Below, in pieces: positions 1 through 7,722 of a stretch of 20,665 nucleotides of DNA (positions within the stretch are counted from its first letter, which is position 1; each line of letters starts with the position of its first letter). The position numbers were made by a program, and so were the translations under genes. This DNA is from Gammaproteobacteria bacterium (GTDB lineage: Bacteria > Pseudomonadota > Gammaproteobacteria > Chromatiales > Chromatiaceae): NCBI GenBank assembly GCA_019136395.1, contig JAGVUH010000319.1, positions 1 to 20,665 of the forward strand, in the 5' to 3' direction. Below the pieces are notes generated by a model. That model ran no database searches, was not told where the DNA came from, and saw only the letters and a program-made list of their open reading frames with translations.

Positions 1-1022
1 TCCGTGACCAGTTGCATCCCCGCCAGGGAGGCGCTGTCCGGCACCTTGATCATCTGCGCGATGCCCTCCCGCAGCAGGCTGAAGGTCTTGCCGAACACCA
101 CGGGGCCGCTGGAGCCGATCCCTTCGATGCGTGACCCGGTGGGGATGCTGAGGGTGTCGTTGCCGGTCAGATACCAGTCGAAGAGCACGGAGTCCTCGGG
201 ATCGACGACCGCCAACCGTGCCGGGCAGTTCCTGCCGTCGAAATCCGCCCACTTGCGCAGATAGCGCGCGATGCTGGTGGCGGTGCCACCGGAGCCGGCC
301 CCCGCGACGAACCAGTCGGGACAGGGCAGGTCTTCCATGGCGAGCTGACGGTAGACCTCCGCCGCCAGGTTCATGTTGCGATCCGGATCGGCATCGAAAT
401 AGTCAAGCACCTTTTCCGTATTGGCGAACTGGTTGAGGTTGTAGCCCTCGGCCTCCGCCTGGCGCAGTTGTTCCAGATAGACGCCGGGGGCCATGCCTGG
501 TGGGGCAATGGCCACCTGGCCGCCATATTGCTTGATCGCTTTGATCTTCAGCTCACTGATGCCCGGCCGCATCACCGCCGTGAACGGCAGGCCCAGCTTG
601 GCGGCGAAATAGGCCTCGCCGATGGCGGTGTTGCCGCTCGTGGCCTCAAAGAGATGGGTCCTGGGGCCGATAGCGCCGTTGACGAGGGCTCCCATCACCA
701 GACCCCAGGCCACCCGATGCTTGAGACTGCCGGTGGGGGATTTGGCCTCATGCTTCAGATAGAGGTGCAGGTCCTTGCTGAAGGGGGGACTCAGGTGCAG
801 CAGGGGCGTCACCCCCGACCGCCTACGCTCCGCCCACATCAGCCGGATGGCGTCCCTCACCCAGGCGGGATCGGCGAAGGTCTGAGCTGCCTCCCGAGGG
901 GCCTGGGTCAGCCCCGTCGCGGTTGCTGCTGGCGACTCACCCCTGGCAATCTGGGGTAGGGCCAGACTGGAAAGAAGGAAAAGACTCTGGTTGATAAACC
1001 TGCGTCTGGATGGATTATTCAT
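1..1022 (-). CDS. Tat-exported PLP-dependent cysteine synthase/CBS-family enzyme (C-terminus off window)
   Basis: This is a fold-type II PLP enzyme, of which about 340 residues are visible before the window edge. The N-terminus (SRRRFINQSLFLLSSLALP, residues 5-23) is a twin-arginine signal, so the enzyme is predicted to be exported folded to the periplasm. The PLP Schiff-base lysine should be K101 in SPTGSLKHR. The substrate loop EATSGNTAIGEA follows, then the phosphate-binding glycine loop GAGSGGTAT near residue 240, and IEGIGSS as in cysteine synthases (IQGIG). Reactions in this family are beta-replacement or beta-elimination on serine, O-acetylserine or cysteine; the substrate here cannot be told from sequence. 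No CBS domain is seen in the visible part. An in-frame ATG at 1043 would add seven residues; neither start has a strong ribosome site. The neighbour upstream is a second Tat substrate in the same orientation, about 200 bases away. The export signal is the odd feature, because the family is normally cytoplasmic. Confidence 0.85.
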   Translation of the reverse strand, partial: MNNPSRRRFINQSLFLLSSLALPQIARGESPAATATGLTQAPREAAQTFADPAWVRDAIRLMWAERRRSGVTPLLHLSPPFSKDLHLYLKHEAKSPTGSLKHRVAWGLVMGALVNGAIGPRTHLFEATSGNTAIGEAYFAAKLGLPFTAVMRPGISELKIKAIKQYGGQVAIAPPGMAPGVYLEQLRQAEAEGYNLNQFANTEKVLDYFDADPDRNMNLAAEVYRQLAMEDLPCPDWFVAGAGSGGTATSIARYLRKWADFDGRNCPARLAVVDPEDSVLFDWYLTGNDTLSIPTGSRIEGIGSSGPVVFGKTFSLLREGIAQMIKVPDSASLAGMQLVT

Positions 1023-1175
1023 GGTTGGTTGCCTGTTGTTCATAAGCCCGATGTCTGCTTCTCAACGCTATCTTCACAATGATGACCTGAACATGGCTGA
1101 CGCTGCACGGCAATCCCGTGATGGGCCACACCGCCCCCCGCGGCGTTGTGCCCTAGCGCATCAATCTGTCAACCA

Positions 1176-1194
1176 CCTCAAAACGTCCTTGAGG
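1176..1194 (-). terminator. Weak hairpin after the CocE-type gene
   Basis: CCTCAA and TTGAGG form a 6-bp stem with a 7-base loop just past the stop of the hydrolase gene. No T-run follows on the minus strand, so a role as an intrinsic terminator is only a guess. The rest of 1023-1227 holds nothing recognisable apart from a minus-strand TTGACA at 1167-1172 without a good -10 partner. Confidence 0.25.
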
Positions 1195-1227
1195 CTGGGG
1201 AGGACTCGGTACGCGTCTTGGTGACAG

Positions 1228-3531
1228 TTAGAGGCAATCAACCTCAATCGCCCCTTCCACCGCCCTCTGCTCGAAAGGCTGCTCCGTGCCATCCTTGTCG
1301 AGGATAAAGGTCTGAATCTCCGCCGTATATTTGAAGAGGCGCCGTCCTGTCGGGGAGCGTTCATTCCAGACGCGCGTTGATGTCTCGGTGCGAACGCGCC
1401 AGTCGGTACTGGGCCGCGCCAGTGTTGCGCGGTACTGGGTGAAGGTGACCCGGGAGTCGGGATCATCGGTAAGAATCTGATGGTTCTCCTCGCCAATCTG
1501 GTCGACAGCCAGGTCCGCCAGCGGGCCGCCGTAGATGTAATGGCCACTGTCGAAGACCTTGTGCACCAGGAAGCCGGGCCTACCGTCCAGGTTGATGGGC
1601 GTCGTGGTGCGGGTGTTGCCAGAGGCCCGCACCTCCGTCGTCGGCAGGTATTCCTCCGCATCGACCTGGACGATGTGGGTCATCGACGGCAGGCGTGCCG
1701 GCAGTTCCAGGTCCGCAGCCCGCCGGGGGCGCGACGGGAGCACGAGTTGGCTGGCCACCGCCGGCGACGGTGCGCCCGTGTGGACGGTGATCTTCGGGAA
1801 TGCCCCGCTTTCCCACAAGGTGGGGAAATTCGAGGGGGCAATCGCCATCCTGATGCGCCAGCCCTGTTTGAAGGTATGCCCGACCACGTCCAGCGGTACG
1901 GTCACCGAGAAGGGGATTCCTGGCTCGATGGGCTCCGGATTGACCTGGTCGTCATCCAGTTGGGAGAGATTGCGGAATCTATAGCTGACCAGGTTCACGG
2001 CGCCGCTGGTGGGGCTGACCTCGCTCAGACGGATGACGATCGCCGCCTGCGGTTGGTCACAGGTCAGCGTCAACAACACCCGCGGGTAGCCAAAGCATTC
2101 AAGATCCGCGGTGAGGGGCAGTGTGTCGAAGACCAGCGACTGGGCGTCCGCCGCTTGTTGATCACCGGGCAGGTCGGCGTCGTCACGTTTGCCCCAGGAG
2201 CCGTTTTCCAGATGCGCGAAATTGGCGATGACGCCCGGCGCCTTGCTCACGGCGCCCTGAGCCGGCGGTGCCGTGGCATCCAGGCTGCCGTCCGACCACA
2301 GGAAGAGCGGCTGCTCGACTACCCGCGCAGCCCAATCGCCATCTTCGGCTACCCAGCGCCCCGGCTCATCGAAATTGGGGGAGTTGGTCGGCTCCCTGGA
2401 CTCACCCAGCCAGACCGTCAAGGGCGGGAGTTCCTTGGCCGGGAGCGGCGTGATCCCCTTCAGCCACCGATCCCACCAATGCCGCATCATATAGGGGAGC
2501 CAGTTCAAGCGAGGGCCCGGATAGCCAAAATCGGGCGAGCTGTGCCCCCAGGGTCCCAGCAGGCCACTCACCGGTTTGCCCTGGGCCGCCAGCGCGCTGA
2601 CCAGGCGGGGGACCGGGTTCTTATAGCCATCCTGGTAGCCCGACAGGATGAAGACGGGCACCTTGACCTGGTCGAGGTGGTCGCGGACGCTGCGTTTCGT
2701 CCAATACTCGTCCCGGGTGGGATGGCTGATCCAATGCTCGAACCAGAAGGCGGCGTTGCGGATGCGCTCCCGCCACATCGCCTCCCAGTCCTTCCCCACC
2801 ACCAAGGGGTCGGGTGGGAGCGTCAACCAGCCCCACATGGAGGCGGCCCAGCCGGCGTTGTCCTGCATCATGGCGCCGCCCTTGTAGTGGACATCGTCGT
2901 TGTAGCGGTCGTCGCTGCTGCACATCACCAACACCGCCCTGAGCGCGGCCGGGCACCGCTCATGCGCGGCGACCATGAGGGCGTTGATGGCGCTCCAGGA
3001 GGTGCCCAGCATGCCCACCCGGCCGTTACAGAAGGGCAGGCCGGCAATCTGCTCGAGCACCTGGATGCAATAAGTGATCTCGTCCTCGGTGTACTCGTCG
3101 GTCATGACGCCTTCCGAGTCCCCCGAACCCTGGAGATCGATGCGGAAGGCCAGATAGCCCGAGGCCGCGAAATAGGGATACCAGGTGCTGTCGCCGGAAA
3201 GGGTGCCATCCCGCCGCCGGTAGGGATTCAGTTCCACCACCGCGGGCAGCCGTTCTCCGGCGGCCAAACGCCCCGCCGGATACCAGTAGTGCCCCATCAG
3301 CCGCAGGGGTCTCTTGCCCGGCGCCTGAACCATGAACCCGATGTCCCTGGGATCGGGCACTTGCGACCGGATCTTGTCCGGATCGATCTCCTCGTCAGCG
3401 TCCCACCCTGGCGGGTCGCCGGAATGCATGCCACAGCCACCCAGCGCCACCGATAGCGACGTCAGGCCGCCTAGCTTCAGGAAGGCGCGGCGTGAGAAGG
3501 GGGAGGTGGAGCCGGATGCTGGATTCGTCAT
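1228..3531 (-). CDS. CocE/NonD-family (X-Pro dipeptidyl-peptidase-like) hydrolase, Tat lipoprotein
   Basis: This 767-residue alpha/beta hydrolase has the S15/CocE layout: a catalytic domain followed by a C-terminal jelly-roll (X-Pro dipeptidyl-peptidase C-terminal type). By motif position the triad is probably Ser178 in LGTSWSAIN, Asp301 in SGYQDGYK and His330 in GPWGHSSP. The spacing agrees with CocE esterases. The nucleophile elbow reads GTSWS, so the last glycine of GxSxG is serine. The N-terminus carries a Tat motif (SRRAFLKLGG, residues 13-22) and a lipobox ending LGGC with Cys33, so it is probably a lipid-anchored exported protein. Family members cleave esters, amides or Xaa-Pro peptides; the substrate is unknown here. 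The start at 3531 is chosen because AGAGGAAGG lies 7 bases upstream; an in-frame start at 3603 would put 24 non-conserved residues before the Tat signal. Confidence 0.9.
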   Translation of the reverse strand: MTNPASGSTSPFSRRAFLKLGGLTSLSVALGGCGMHSGDPPGWDADEEIDPDKIRSQVPDPRDIGFMVQAPGKRPLRLMGHYWYPAGRLAAGERLPAVVELNPYRRRDGTLSGDSTWYPYFAASGYLAFRIDLQGSGDSEGVMTDEYTEDEITYCIQVLEQIAGLPFCNGRVGMLGTSWSAINALMVAAHERCPAALRAVLVMCSSDDRYNDDVHYKGGAMMQDNAGWAASMWGWLTLPPDPLVVGKDWEAMWRERIRNAAFWFEHWISHPTRDEYWTKRSVRDHLDQVKVPVFILSGYQDGYKNPVPRLVSALAAQGKPVSGLLGPWGHSSPDFGYPGPRLNWLPYMMRHWWDRWLKGITPLPAKELPPLTVWLGESREPTNSPNFDEPGRWVAEDGDWAARVVEQPLFLWSDGSLDATAPPAQGAVSKAPGVIANFAHLENGSWGKRDDADLPGDQQAADAQSLVFDTLPLTADLECFGYPRVLLTLTCDQPQAAIVIRLSEVSPTSGAVNLVSYRFRNLSQLDDDQVNPEPIEPGIPFSVTVPLDVVGHTFKQGWRIRMAIAPSNFPTLWESGAFPKITVHTGAPSPAVASQLVLPSRPRRAADLELPARLPSMTHIVQVDAEEYLPTTEVRASGNTRTTTPINLDGRPGFLVHKVFDSGHYIYGGPLADLAVDQIGEENHQILTDDPDSRVTFTQYRATLARPSTDWRVRTETSTRVWNERSPTGRRLFKYTAEIQTFILDKDGTEQPFEQRAVEGAIEVDCL

Positions 3532-3538
3532 AACGGGA

Positions 3539-3547
3539 CCTTCCTCT
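3539..3547 (-). promoter_or_regulatory. Ribosome binding site of the CocE-type gene
   Basis: AGAGGAAGG sits 7 bases before ATG 3531 and decides this start over the longer reading frame that begins at 3603. Confidence 0.75.
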
Positions 3548-3713
3548 ACAGGTTTCAAAGGGCCATGCCTGGGCCTCGGTGACGCGGTTGCGCTTGCTGC
3601 CAAATGACTTGGGCTTCTTCTCGAACTGGAGGCGGGCTGCGATCAGCTTGACTTAGCCCTGGTGCGGGGTGCTTGTCGTTGTGCGGCGGTGACTTGCAGT
3701 AAATTCGAGCAAA

Positions 3714-4052
3714 TTATCGATTGGTCGGCTCAACCACCACGGCGGTGCCCGAAGCGACCAGAAAGAGCATCGACTTGCCGCCGCCGCTGAATTCGCTGTA
3801 ATCCAGGCGCACCCCGATGACGGCGTTGGCACCTAACTCCGCCGCCTCTTTACGCAGCTCCTCCAGGGCGGTCTTGCGGGCATCCTTCAGCACCTTCTGG
3901 GTGGCACCGCTGCGGCCGCCGAAGAAGTCGGTGAAGGACGAAAAGAAGTCACGCAGGAAATTCATGCCGAATACGCATTCGGCGGAGATGACCTCCAGGG
4001 TCTTGGTGACGCGGTAGCCATCGAGGGACTGAGCGGTGGTCAAGGTGATCAT
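3714..4052 (-). CDS. YbjQ/UPF0145 family protein
   Basis: This small protein of 112 residues is typical in length for the YbjQ/UPF0145 (DUF74, putative heavy-metal-binding) family. Recognisable features are the N-terminal strand [20 protein letters not shown], the segment [20 protein letters not shown], the helix with [24 protein letters not shown], and a C-terminal strand ending SGTAVVVE. Family members form small oligomeric beta-rich assemblies; their biochemical role is not established. The start codon lies inside the stop region of the upstream ADP-ribosylglycohydrolase-like gene (ATGA overlap), so the two are almost certainly co-transcribed and translationally coupled. No signal peptide or membrane segment is visible. 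Confidence 0.88.
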   Translation of the reverse strand: MITLTTAQSLDGYRVTKTLEVISAECVFGMNFLRDFFSSFTDFFGGRSGATQKVLKDARKTALEELRKEAAELGANAVIGVRLDYSEFSGGGKSMLFLVASGTAVVVEPTNR

Positions 4053-5221
4053 GGGTGGTTGGGGACCTCATTGCCGGCCTGGTTCGATCCCAGAAACCGG
4101 TCCAAAAAGCCTTCGATCTCCGTCTCCAGGTCCGCATGGGCCTGAAGGCCGAGCGTCCAGCGCGGCGGGATGGCCGCGTAGCCCAGGGCGGTGCCCAGGA
4201 TGGCGCCGAGGATAGCGCCACGATGACAGTTGTCGCCACCGACGTTGGTGTTGGCCACCAGGGCCTCCTCGAAGTCACCGGCATAGCGGGCGGCCAGGTA
4301 CAGGACGGCGGGAAAGGACTGGTCGATGTAACAGGCCGGGCTGAGCATGCCGCCAATGACCGCCAGATCCGAGAGCCCTTCCCGTTGGACCTTCGCCAGC
4401 GCCTTACCGGCGTCAAACCCGAGCCGTCGTGCCAGGTCGCGGGCTAGGGTATCAACCCGGGCCGCGGGGTCTTCCAGCAGGGTCAACAGCAGGTCCCCCA
4501 AGGCTAGGGCGTAGCCTTCCAATGCTTGGGAGCGATGCGTGAGGCGAAGTTGGGTAAGAAGCGCTTCATTGACCGCAGCATGGCCCTGAGCACTGCCTTG
4601 AGCACGGCCTTGCTGGGCCCAGGCGGCAAAGATGACCGGGGGCAGGCTGACCAGGCCGCCGATGGAGGCGGTGTCGTGACCTTCCGCGCCCGCGCAGCGT
4701 TCCGGGGGCAGCCCCCGGGCATAGTTCGCGAAGAAGTCCCGGTGATAGGACTCGGCGTAGGTGTCGTTGTGGCTGTCGGGAGCGGTCATGAAATCGATGT
4801 AGTCCCGCAGGAAGCCGACCGGGTCACCATCGCCCGCGGCCGTGAGGCGTCGCAGCAGGACACGGACGCAGAGCAGGTTGAGGGTGTTGTCCCCCGGCCG
4901 CATGCCACGGTGATAATGGGTGTGGGGCCGACCCCAGTAGCCCTTCTTGCCTTTGAGGATGAGACCGCCGACGACCTCGCCCTCCTGGGAACCGCGCCCC
5001 GCCCGCCCGGTGCTGGCCAGGGACATGATGGAGTTGGGGTGGTGCTCAAAAGGCGCCTGGTAGTCCCGGATGAGACCGTAATCGCGTTGCAGGGCGGCAA
5101 CGTCGTAATACCAGTGCGCCGGCATGGCCAGCGCATCGCCGACGAACAGGCCCCAGAGGGCGCCACGCAGGCGATCTCTGACGGTTGGGATGGGGGTGGG
5201 GCTAAGGGTGGGGGACGACAT
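4049..5221 (-). CDS. ADP-ribosylglycohydrolase-family protein with altered metal motifs
   Basis: This 390-residue protein has the ADP-ribosylglycohydrolase (ARH/DraG) fold. [23 protein letters not shown] is the N-terminal GxxxGDALG motif, and the C-terminal glycine-rich helix reads [21 protein letters not shown]. Canonical members remove ADP-ribose from proteins or small molecules using two Mg ions held by a TDD-type motif and a GGDTDT-type motif. Here the first appears as RPGDNTLN (D111) and the second as GGDNCHRG (D330), so several ligands differ. The fold is clear, but the activity may have changed. The gene overlaps the ybjQ-like gene by four bases. Its upstream region contains two DnaA boxes about 55-77 bases before the start. 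There is no dinitrogenase reductase ADP-ribosyltransferase gene nearby, so a nitrogenase-switch role is not supported. Confidence 0.85.
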   Translation of the reverse strand: MSSPTLSPTPIPTVRDRLRGALWGLFVGDALAMPAHWYYDVAALQRDYGLIRDYQAPFEHHPNSIMSLASTGRAGRGSQEGEVVGGLILKGKKGYWGRPHTHYHRGMRPGDNTLNLLCVRVLLRRLTAAGDGDPVGFLRDYIDFMTAPDSHNDTYAESYHRDFFANYARGLPPERCAGAEGHDTASIGGLVSLPPVIFAAWAQQGRAQGSAQGHAAVNEALLTQLRLTHRSQALEGYALALGDLLLTLLEDPAARVDTLARDLARRLGFDAGKALAKVQREGLSDLAVIGGMLSPACYIDQSFPAVLYLAARYAGDFEEALVANTNVGGDNCHRGAILGAILGTALGYAAIPPRWTLGLQAHADLETEIEGFLDRFLGSNQAGNEVPNHP

Positions 5222-5275
5222 GATCAGGGCTCCGGTCTCCGGTGGTTATGGCTTCCGCATCAGCCTGCTGCCCGT

Positions 5276-5298
5276 TTATCCCCAGCTTGTGTGGATAA
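5276..5298. promoter_or_regulatory. Pair of inverted DnaA boxes
   Basis: TTATCCCCA (5276-5284, one mismatch to the consensus TTATCCACA) is followed after 5 bases by TGTGGATAA (5290-5298), the exact reverse complement of the consensus. The pair lies upstream of the ADP-ribosylglycohydrolase-like gene and next to an AT-rich tract. It could bind DnaA as a transcriptional site or form part of an origin-like region. Confidence 0.6.
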
Positions 5299-5385
5299 CT
5301 CTGTAGAAAACCCGTGGTGAATGCCCCACAGGGCGCGTCGTTCAAGGGCTGCTGCGGTCCTGTCTAGATTTTGACCAGAATAATT

Positions 5386-5410
5386 ACCAATTACTTATCA
5401 ATTAGTTGGT
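5386..5410. promoter_or_regulatory. Imperfect palindrome, candidate operator
   Basis: ACCAATTA (5386-5393) and TAGTTGGT (5403-5410) are inverted with one mismatch and a 9-base spacer, inside the AT-rich part of the divergent intergenic region. The size and symmetry fit a dimeric regulator site; no regulator gene is adjacent. Confidence 0.35.
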
Positions 5411-5541
5411 GTTAATGCTTGGTTTTGCTGGCTTGGCCTTGACATCCCGCCAAGACTCTGGTGAACCTTGTGCGTAACTAAGTTAATGCCATCCCCTTTA
5501 GACTAGCTGTTCTCCACCTCAAAACCACTCGGTGACTCGTA

Positions 5542-6819
5542 ATGCGACGGTTCGTCATTGCTGGAATCATATTTCTTGGATTGGCTGCGCCAATCATGGC
5601 CCAATCCAGCCGTCCCGATCTGGCGACCTGGGGCCAGGATGAGCCAGCGTCATCTGGGCGCGATTCCCGGCCCGCCTTGGGTGAGATCCAGGAGTTGGAG
5701 CCAGGGTCTATCGCGGATGGACCGGATATGGACCCATCCGGGGAAGATGCCTTCGCTACGGAAGCGGCTAACCCGCCCGCAAGGGCCAGGGAGTCGGCGC
5801 GGGCCAGCGAGTCCGCCCAGACCACCGGCTCAGCCCAAGCGACCACGTCGGGCACGTCCACCTCGCCCGCCAAGCCGGCCAAGCCCCGGGTAGCGGTCCT
5901 GCCCTTCAATGTCCGCGGCAACCTGGGCATCCCCGACGCGGGCGCCAGCATCGCCGAAATGCTGAATGGGGCCCTGGCCGCCACGGGTCGCTATACCCTC
6001 GTCGAGCGCGTCCTGCTCCAGCAACTGCTGGAGGAACAGGAACTCCAGTCCAGCCACCTGGCCGATGAGGCGACCCTGGCGGAGGCGGGGCGGCTGCATG
6101 GCGTCGAAGCCATCGTCAGCGGCACCGTCATTCAGTGGGGGGAGACCATCACCCTGGTGGCGCGGATGATCGATACCAATACGGGGGTGATCCGTACCTC
6201 CGCCGAGATCAAGACCAAAAACCGCGACAGCATTCCGGAACAGATTGACCTGCTGGCGCGCAAGCTCGTGGGCCCGGTAGCGGTCCCGTCCCAGGGCAAG
6301 CCCAATATGGAGGGTGGCGCTGCCGCGCTGACCGCGCCCGATATCGCCTTGCCTAATCCGGCCCGACTGGCGATCAGCCTCCTCCCAGGTCCGAACTATC
6401 GCCTGGGTCAGGAGATGCGCTTCCGGGTCAGCAGTCAGGCTGAGGGCCACCTGCTGGTGCTGGATCTCAATGCCGGTGGGGAACTGTCCCAGGTCTATCC
6501 CCTGGATAGCGGTGAGATCGGTGCCCTGGACAACCGGGTCCGCGCCGGTCGCGGGATCACCATCCCCAGTCCCAGCTCCGGCCTGCGCTTTACGGCCAGT
6601 GAGCCGACGGGTCGGGGGCGCCTGCTGGCCATCCTGACCCCGGAGCCCGTCGCGTTGGAGGATCTGCTGGACAAGGATTTCCATGTCCTGTCCACCCCGG
6701 AAACCGGCGCCGGCTCCGTCGGCGCGGCGATCGCCACCCGGTTGGGCCAATTGTTGGGGAAAGGCGCGGGGGCGGGGACTTGGTCGCTGACGGAGGCGGC
6801 CTATCTGATCGGGCCGTGA
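5542..6819 (+). CDS. Exported CsgG/FlgT-like protein with C-terminal DUF4384 domain
   Basis: This protein has 425 residues. MRRFVIAGIIFLGLAAPIMA is a Sec signal peptide with likely cleavage after AMA at residue 20. Residues about 75-113 are low-complexity, rich in Ala, Ser and Pro. Residues about 115-240 (RVAVLPFNVRG, ERVLLQQLLEEQELQ, GVEAIVSGTVIQWGETITLVARMID) match the CsgG/LpoB/FlgT-type periplasmic domain. Residues about 270-385 (LAISLLPGPNYRLGQEMRFRVSS, GHLLVLDLNAGGELSQVYP) match DUF4384, a beta-sandwich often attached to envelope or kinase proteins. There is no lipobox cysteine, so it is predicted to be soluble and periplasmic rather than a curli-like outer-membrane lipoprotein. Such proteins usually belong to envelope assembly or secretion systems; no partner genes are adjacent, so the role is open. 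The upstream Shine-Dalgarno is weak. Confidence 0.82.
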   Translation: MRRFVIAGIIFLGLAAPIMAQSSRPDLATWGQDEPASSGRDSRPALGEIQELEPGSIADGPDMDPSGEDAFATEAANPPARARESARASESAQTTGSAQATTSGTSTSPAKPAKPRVAVLPFNVRGNLGIPDAGASIAEMLNGALAATGRYTLVERVLLQQLLEEQELQSSHLADEATLAEAGRLHGVEAIVSGTVIQWGETITLVARMIDTNTGVIRTSAEIKTKNRDSIPEQIDLLARKLVGPVAVPSQGKPNMEGGAAALTAPDIALPNPARLAISLLPGPNYRLGQEMRFRVSSQAEGHLLVLDLNAGGELSQVYPLDSGEIGALDNRVRAGRGITIPSPSSGLRFTASEPTGRGRLLAILTPEPVALEDLLDKDFHVLSTPETGAGSVGAAIATRLGQLLGKGAGAGTWSLTEAAYLIGP

Positions 6820-6837
6820 GCCAGCCCTGAATGGTCG

Positions 6838-6870
6838 GCCTCCCGCCAACGAACACGGAGGCTAGATTTT
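6838..6870 (+). terminator. Candidate intrinsic terminator after the CsgG-like gene
   Basis: GCCTCC (6838-6843) pairs with GGAGGC (6857-6862) across a 13-base loop, followed by TAGATTTT. The loop is long and the T-run short, so it is a modest candidate. Confidence 0.35.
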
Positions 6871-6907
6871 CACCCCCCTTTACCTCTAACCTCTATTCTG
6901 TCGCACC
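6865..6907 (+). promoter_or_regulatory. Promoter-like element before the toxin-antitoxin pair (copy 1)
   Basis: GATTTT, CCCCCCTTT and CTATTCTG follow one another and end 7 bases before an ATG at 6908. The same blocks in the same order precede miaB. TATTCT (6894-6899) could be a -10 hexamer, but the distance to any -35 differs between the copies. Confidence 0.35.
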
Positions 6908-6932
6908 ATGTTGATTCGTGAAGAGGGCCGTC

Positions 6933-7202
6933 ATGCATGCTGAACGGGTGATAGTAGAGACAGATGCCCAGGGGAATTTGATCGGCTTGCCAAGATTGCC
7001 TCCGGTGTCGCGATTGGAAGCGATATTCCTGGTTTTGGAATCCGGCGTCCAAGCTGCTGAACGCCACCCCCCCGCCCATCTCAAAGATAGCGTTAGCTAT
7101 CTTGCCGACCCCTTTGCTCCGGCCCTGGGCGATGAAGACTGGGAGGCAAGCTTGCAGCGTACGGTGGGACAGATTCACGGCGACCCCGCCGCATTTCGAT
7201 GA
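6933..7202 (+). CDS. Antitoxin of a VapBC-type toxin-antitoxin pair
   Basis: This 89-residue protein lies directly upstream of a PIN-domain toxin and overlaps it by four bases (ATGA), the usual arrangement of type II toxin-antitoxin operons. The N-terminus reads AERVIVETDAQGNLIGLP, a short beta-rich segment, followed by LPPVSRLEAIFLVLE and a C-terminal tail (DEDWEASLQRTVGQIHGDP) likely to wrap the toxin. It is not a clear AbrB, RHH or Phd domain, so the assignment rests mainly on position. ATG 6933 is preferred because AGAGGG ends 5 bases upstream; a GTG at 6918 would add five residues without a ribosome site. Confidence 0.72.
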   Translation: MHAERVIVETDAQGNLIGLPRLPPVSRLEAIFLVLESGVQAAERHPPAHLKDSVSYLADPFAPALGDEDWEASLQRTVGQIHGDPAAFR

Positions 7203-7609
7203 ACTCGTCAGATCTGCTGGTGCTCGATACCCATATTTGGGTCTGGTGGGTCAGTCAGGATGGACGTCTGGCTCACGATCTCAGGGAGGTTATTATCAAG
7301 GCTGGGCGTGTTTGCGTTTCCGCCTCATCCGTCTATGAACTGGTTCAAGCTGTGGTTCGCGGCCGCCTGAAGCTGACGCTGCCCATTTCCGAGTGGTTGG
7401 AGTGCGCCACCCGGGGTGCGGGGATTGAGGTCATTCCTGTCGATGCGCAGATCGCCGAGGCCGGTGCACGGTTACCTCAAGTGCACGGCGATCCTCTGGA
7501 CAGGCTGATCATTGCCACAGCCGTGGCGTATCGGGCCAGGCTGATGAGCCAGGACGGCAAGTTTTCGGGTTACCCCGAGCTTGATGACCTGCTGATTGCA
7601 CATGGATAG
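7199..7609 (+). CDS. vapC: PIN-domain toxin, VapC family
   Basis: This 136-residue protein is typical in length for VapC ribonucleases. The four acidic metal-site motifs of the PIN fold are visible: LLVLDTHIWVWW near the N-terminus, a glutamate in SASSVYELVQ, the DPLDRLIIATA motif, and the C-terminal LMSQDGKF aspartate. VapC toxins are Mg-dependent endoribonucleases that cleave tRNA or rRNA when the antitoxin is degraded; the target cannot be predicted here. It is translationally coupled to the upstream antitoxin gene. All catalytic acids appear intact, so the toxin is probably functional. Confidence 0.9.
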   Translation: MNSSDLLVLDTHIWVWWVSQDGRLAHDLREVIIKAGRVCVSASSVYELVQAVVRGRLKLTLPISEWLECATRGAGIEVIPVDAQIAEAGARLPQVHGDPLDRLIIATAVAYRARLMSQDGKFSGYPELDDLLIAHG

Positions 7610-7722
7610 TCTTATCGATTGGTCCTGTATCGCCGCCCTCGGTAGGTGAGATGCCAAGGCCGACCATGGGTTGACGGCGGGTTCCCTTGAGCGCTTTGCC
7701 AAGCCGGCGGGGCGCGCTTCTG

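Larger units (their letters stand above)
5222..5541. other. Divergent intergenic region, AT-rich
   Basis: This 320-base stretch lies between divergently transcribed genes and has no coding ORF. It holds two inverted DnaA boxes (5276-5298), an AT-rich tract (about 5366-5420) with an imperfect palindrome, and a plus-strand TTGACA at 5439-5444 with only a poor -10 (TGAACC, 5462-5467) at 17-base spacing. Promoters for both flanking genes must lie here, but none can be assigned firmly. Confidence 0.6.

Noticed and set aside
1480..3456. 658-codon open frame on the plus strand
   Set aside because: It lies antisense to the CocE-type gene, whose protein has a full set of family motifs; the plus frame has no recognisable domain and is a GC-rich shadow.
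4049..5221. DraG role in nitrogenase regulation
   Set aside because: No draT or nif gene is nearby and the metal motifs differ from DraG, so the symbol was not assigned.
5222..5541. Calling this region the chromosomal origin outright
   Set aside because: Only two good DnaA boxes are visible and dnaA, dnaN, mnmG and rpmH are absent; reported as a candidate DnaA site instead.
5542..6819. Curli secretion protein CsgG proper
   Set aside because: There is no lipobox cysteine, no other csg genes, and a DUF4384 C-terminus; only the N-terminal fold is CsgG-like.
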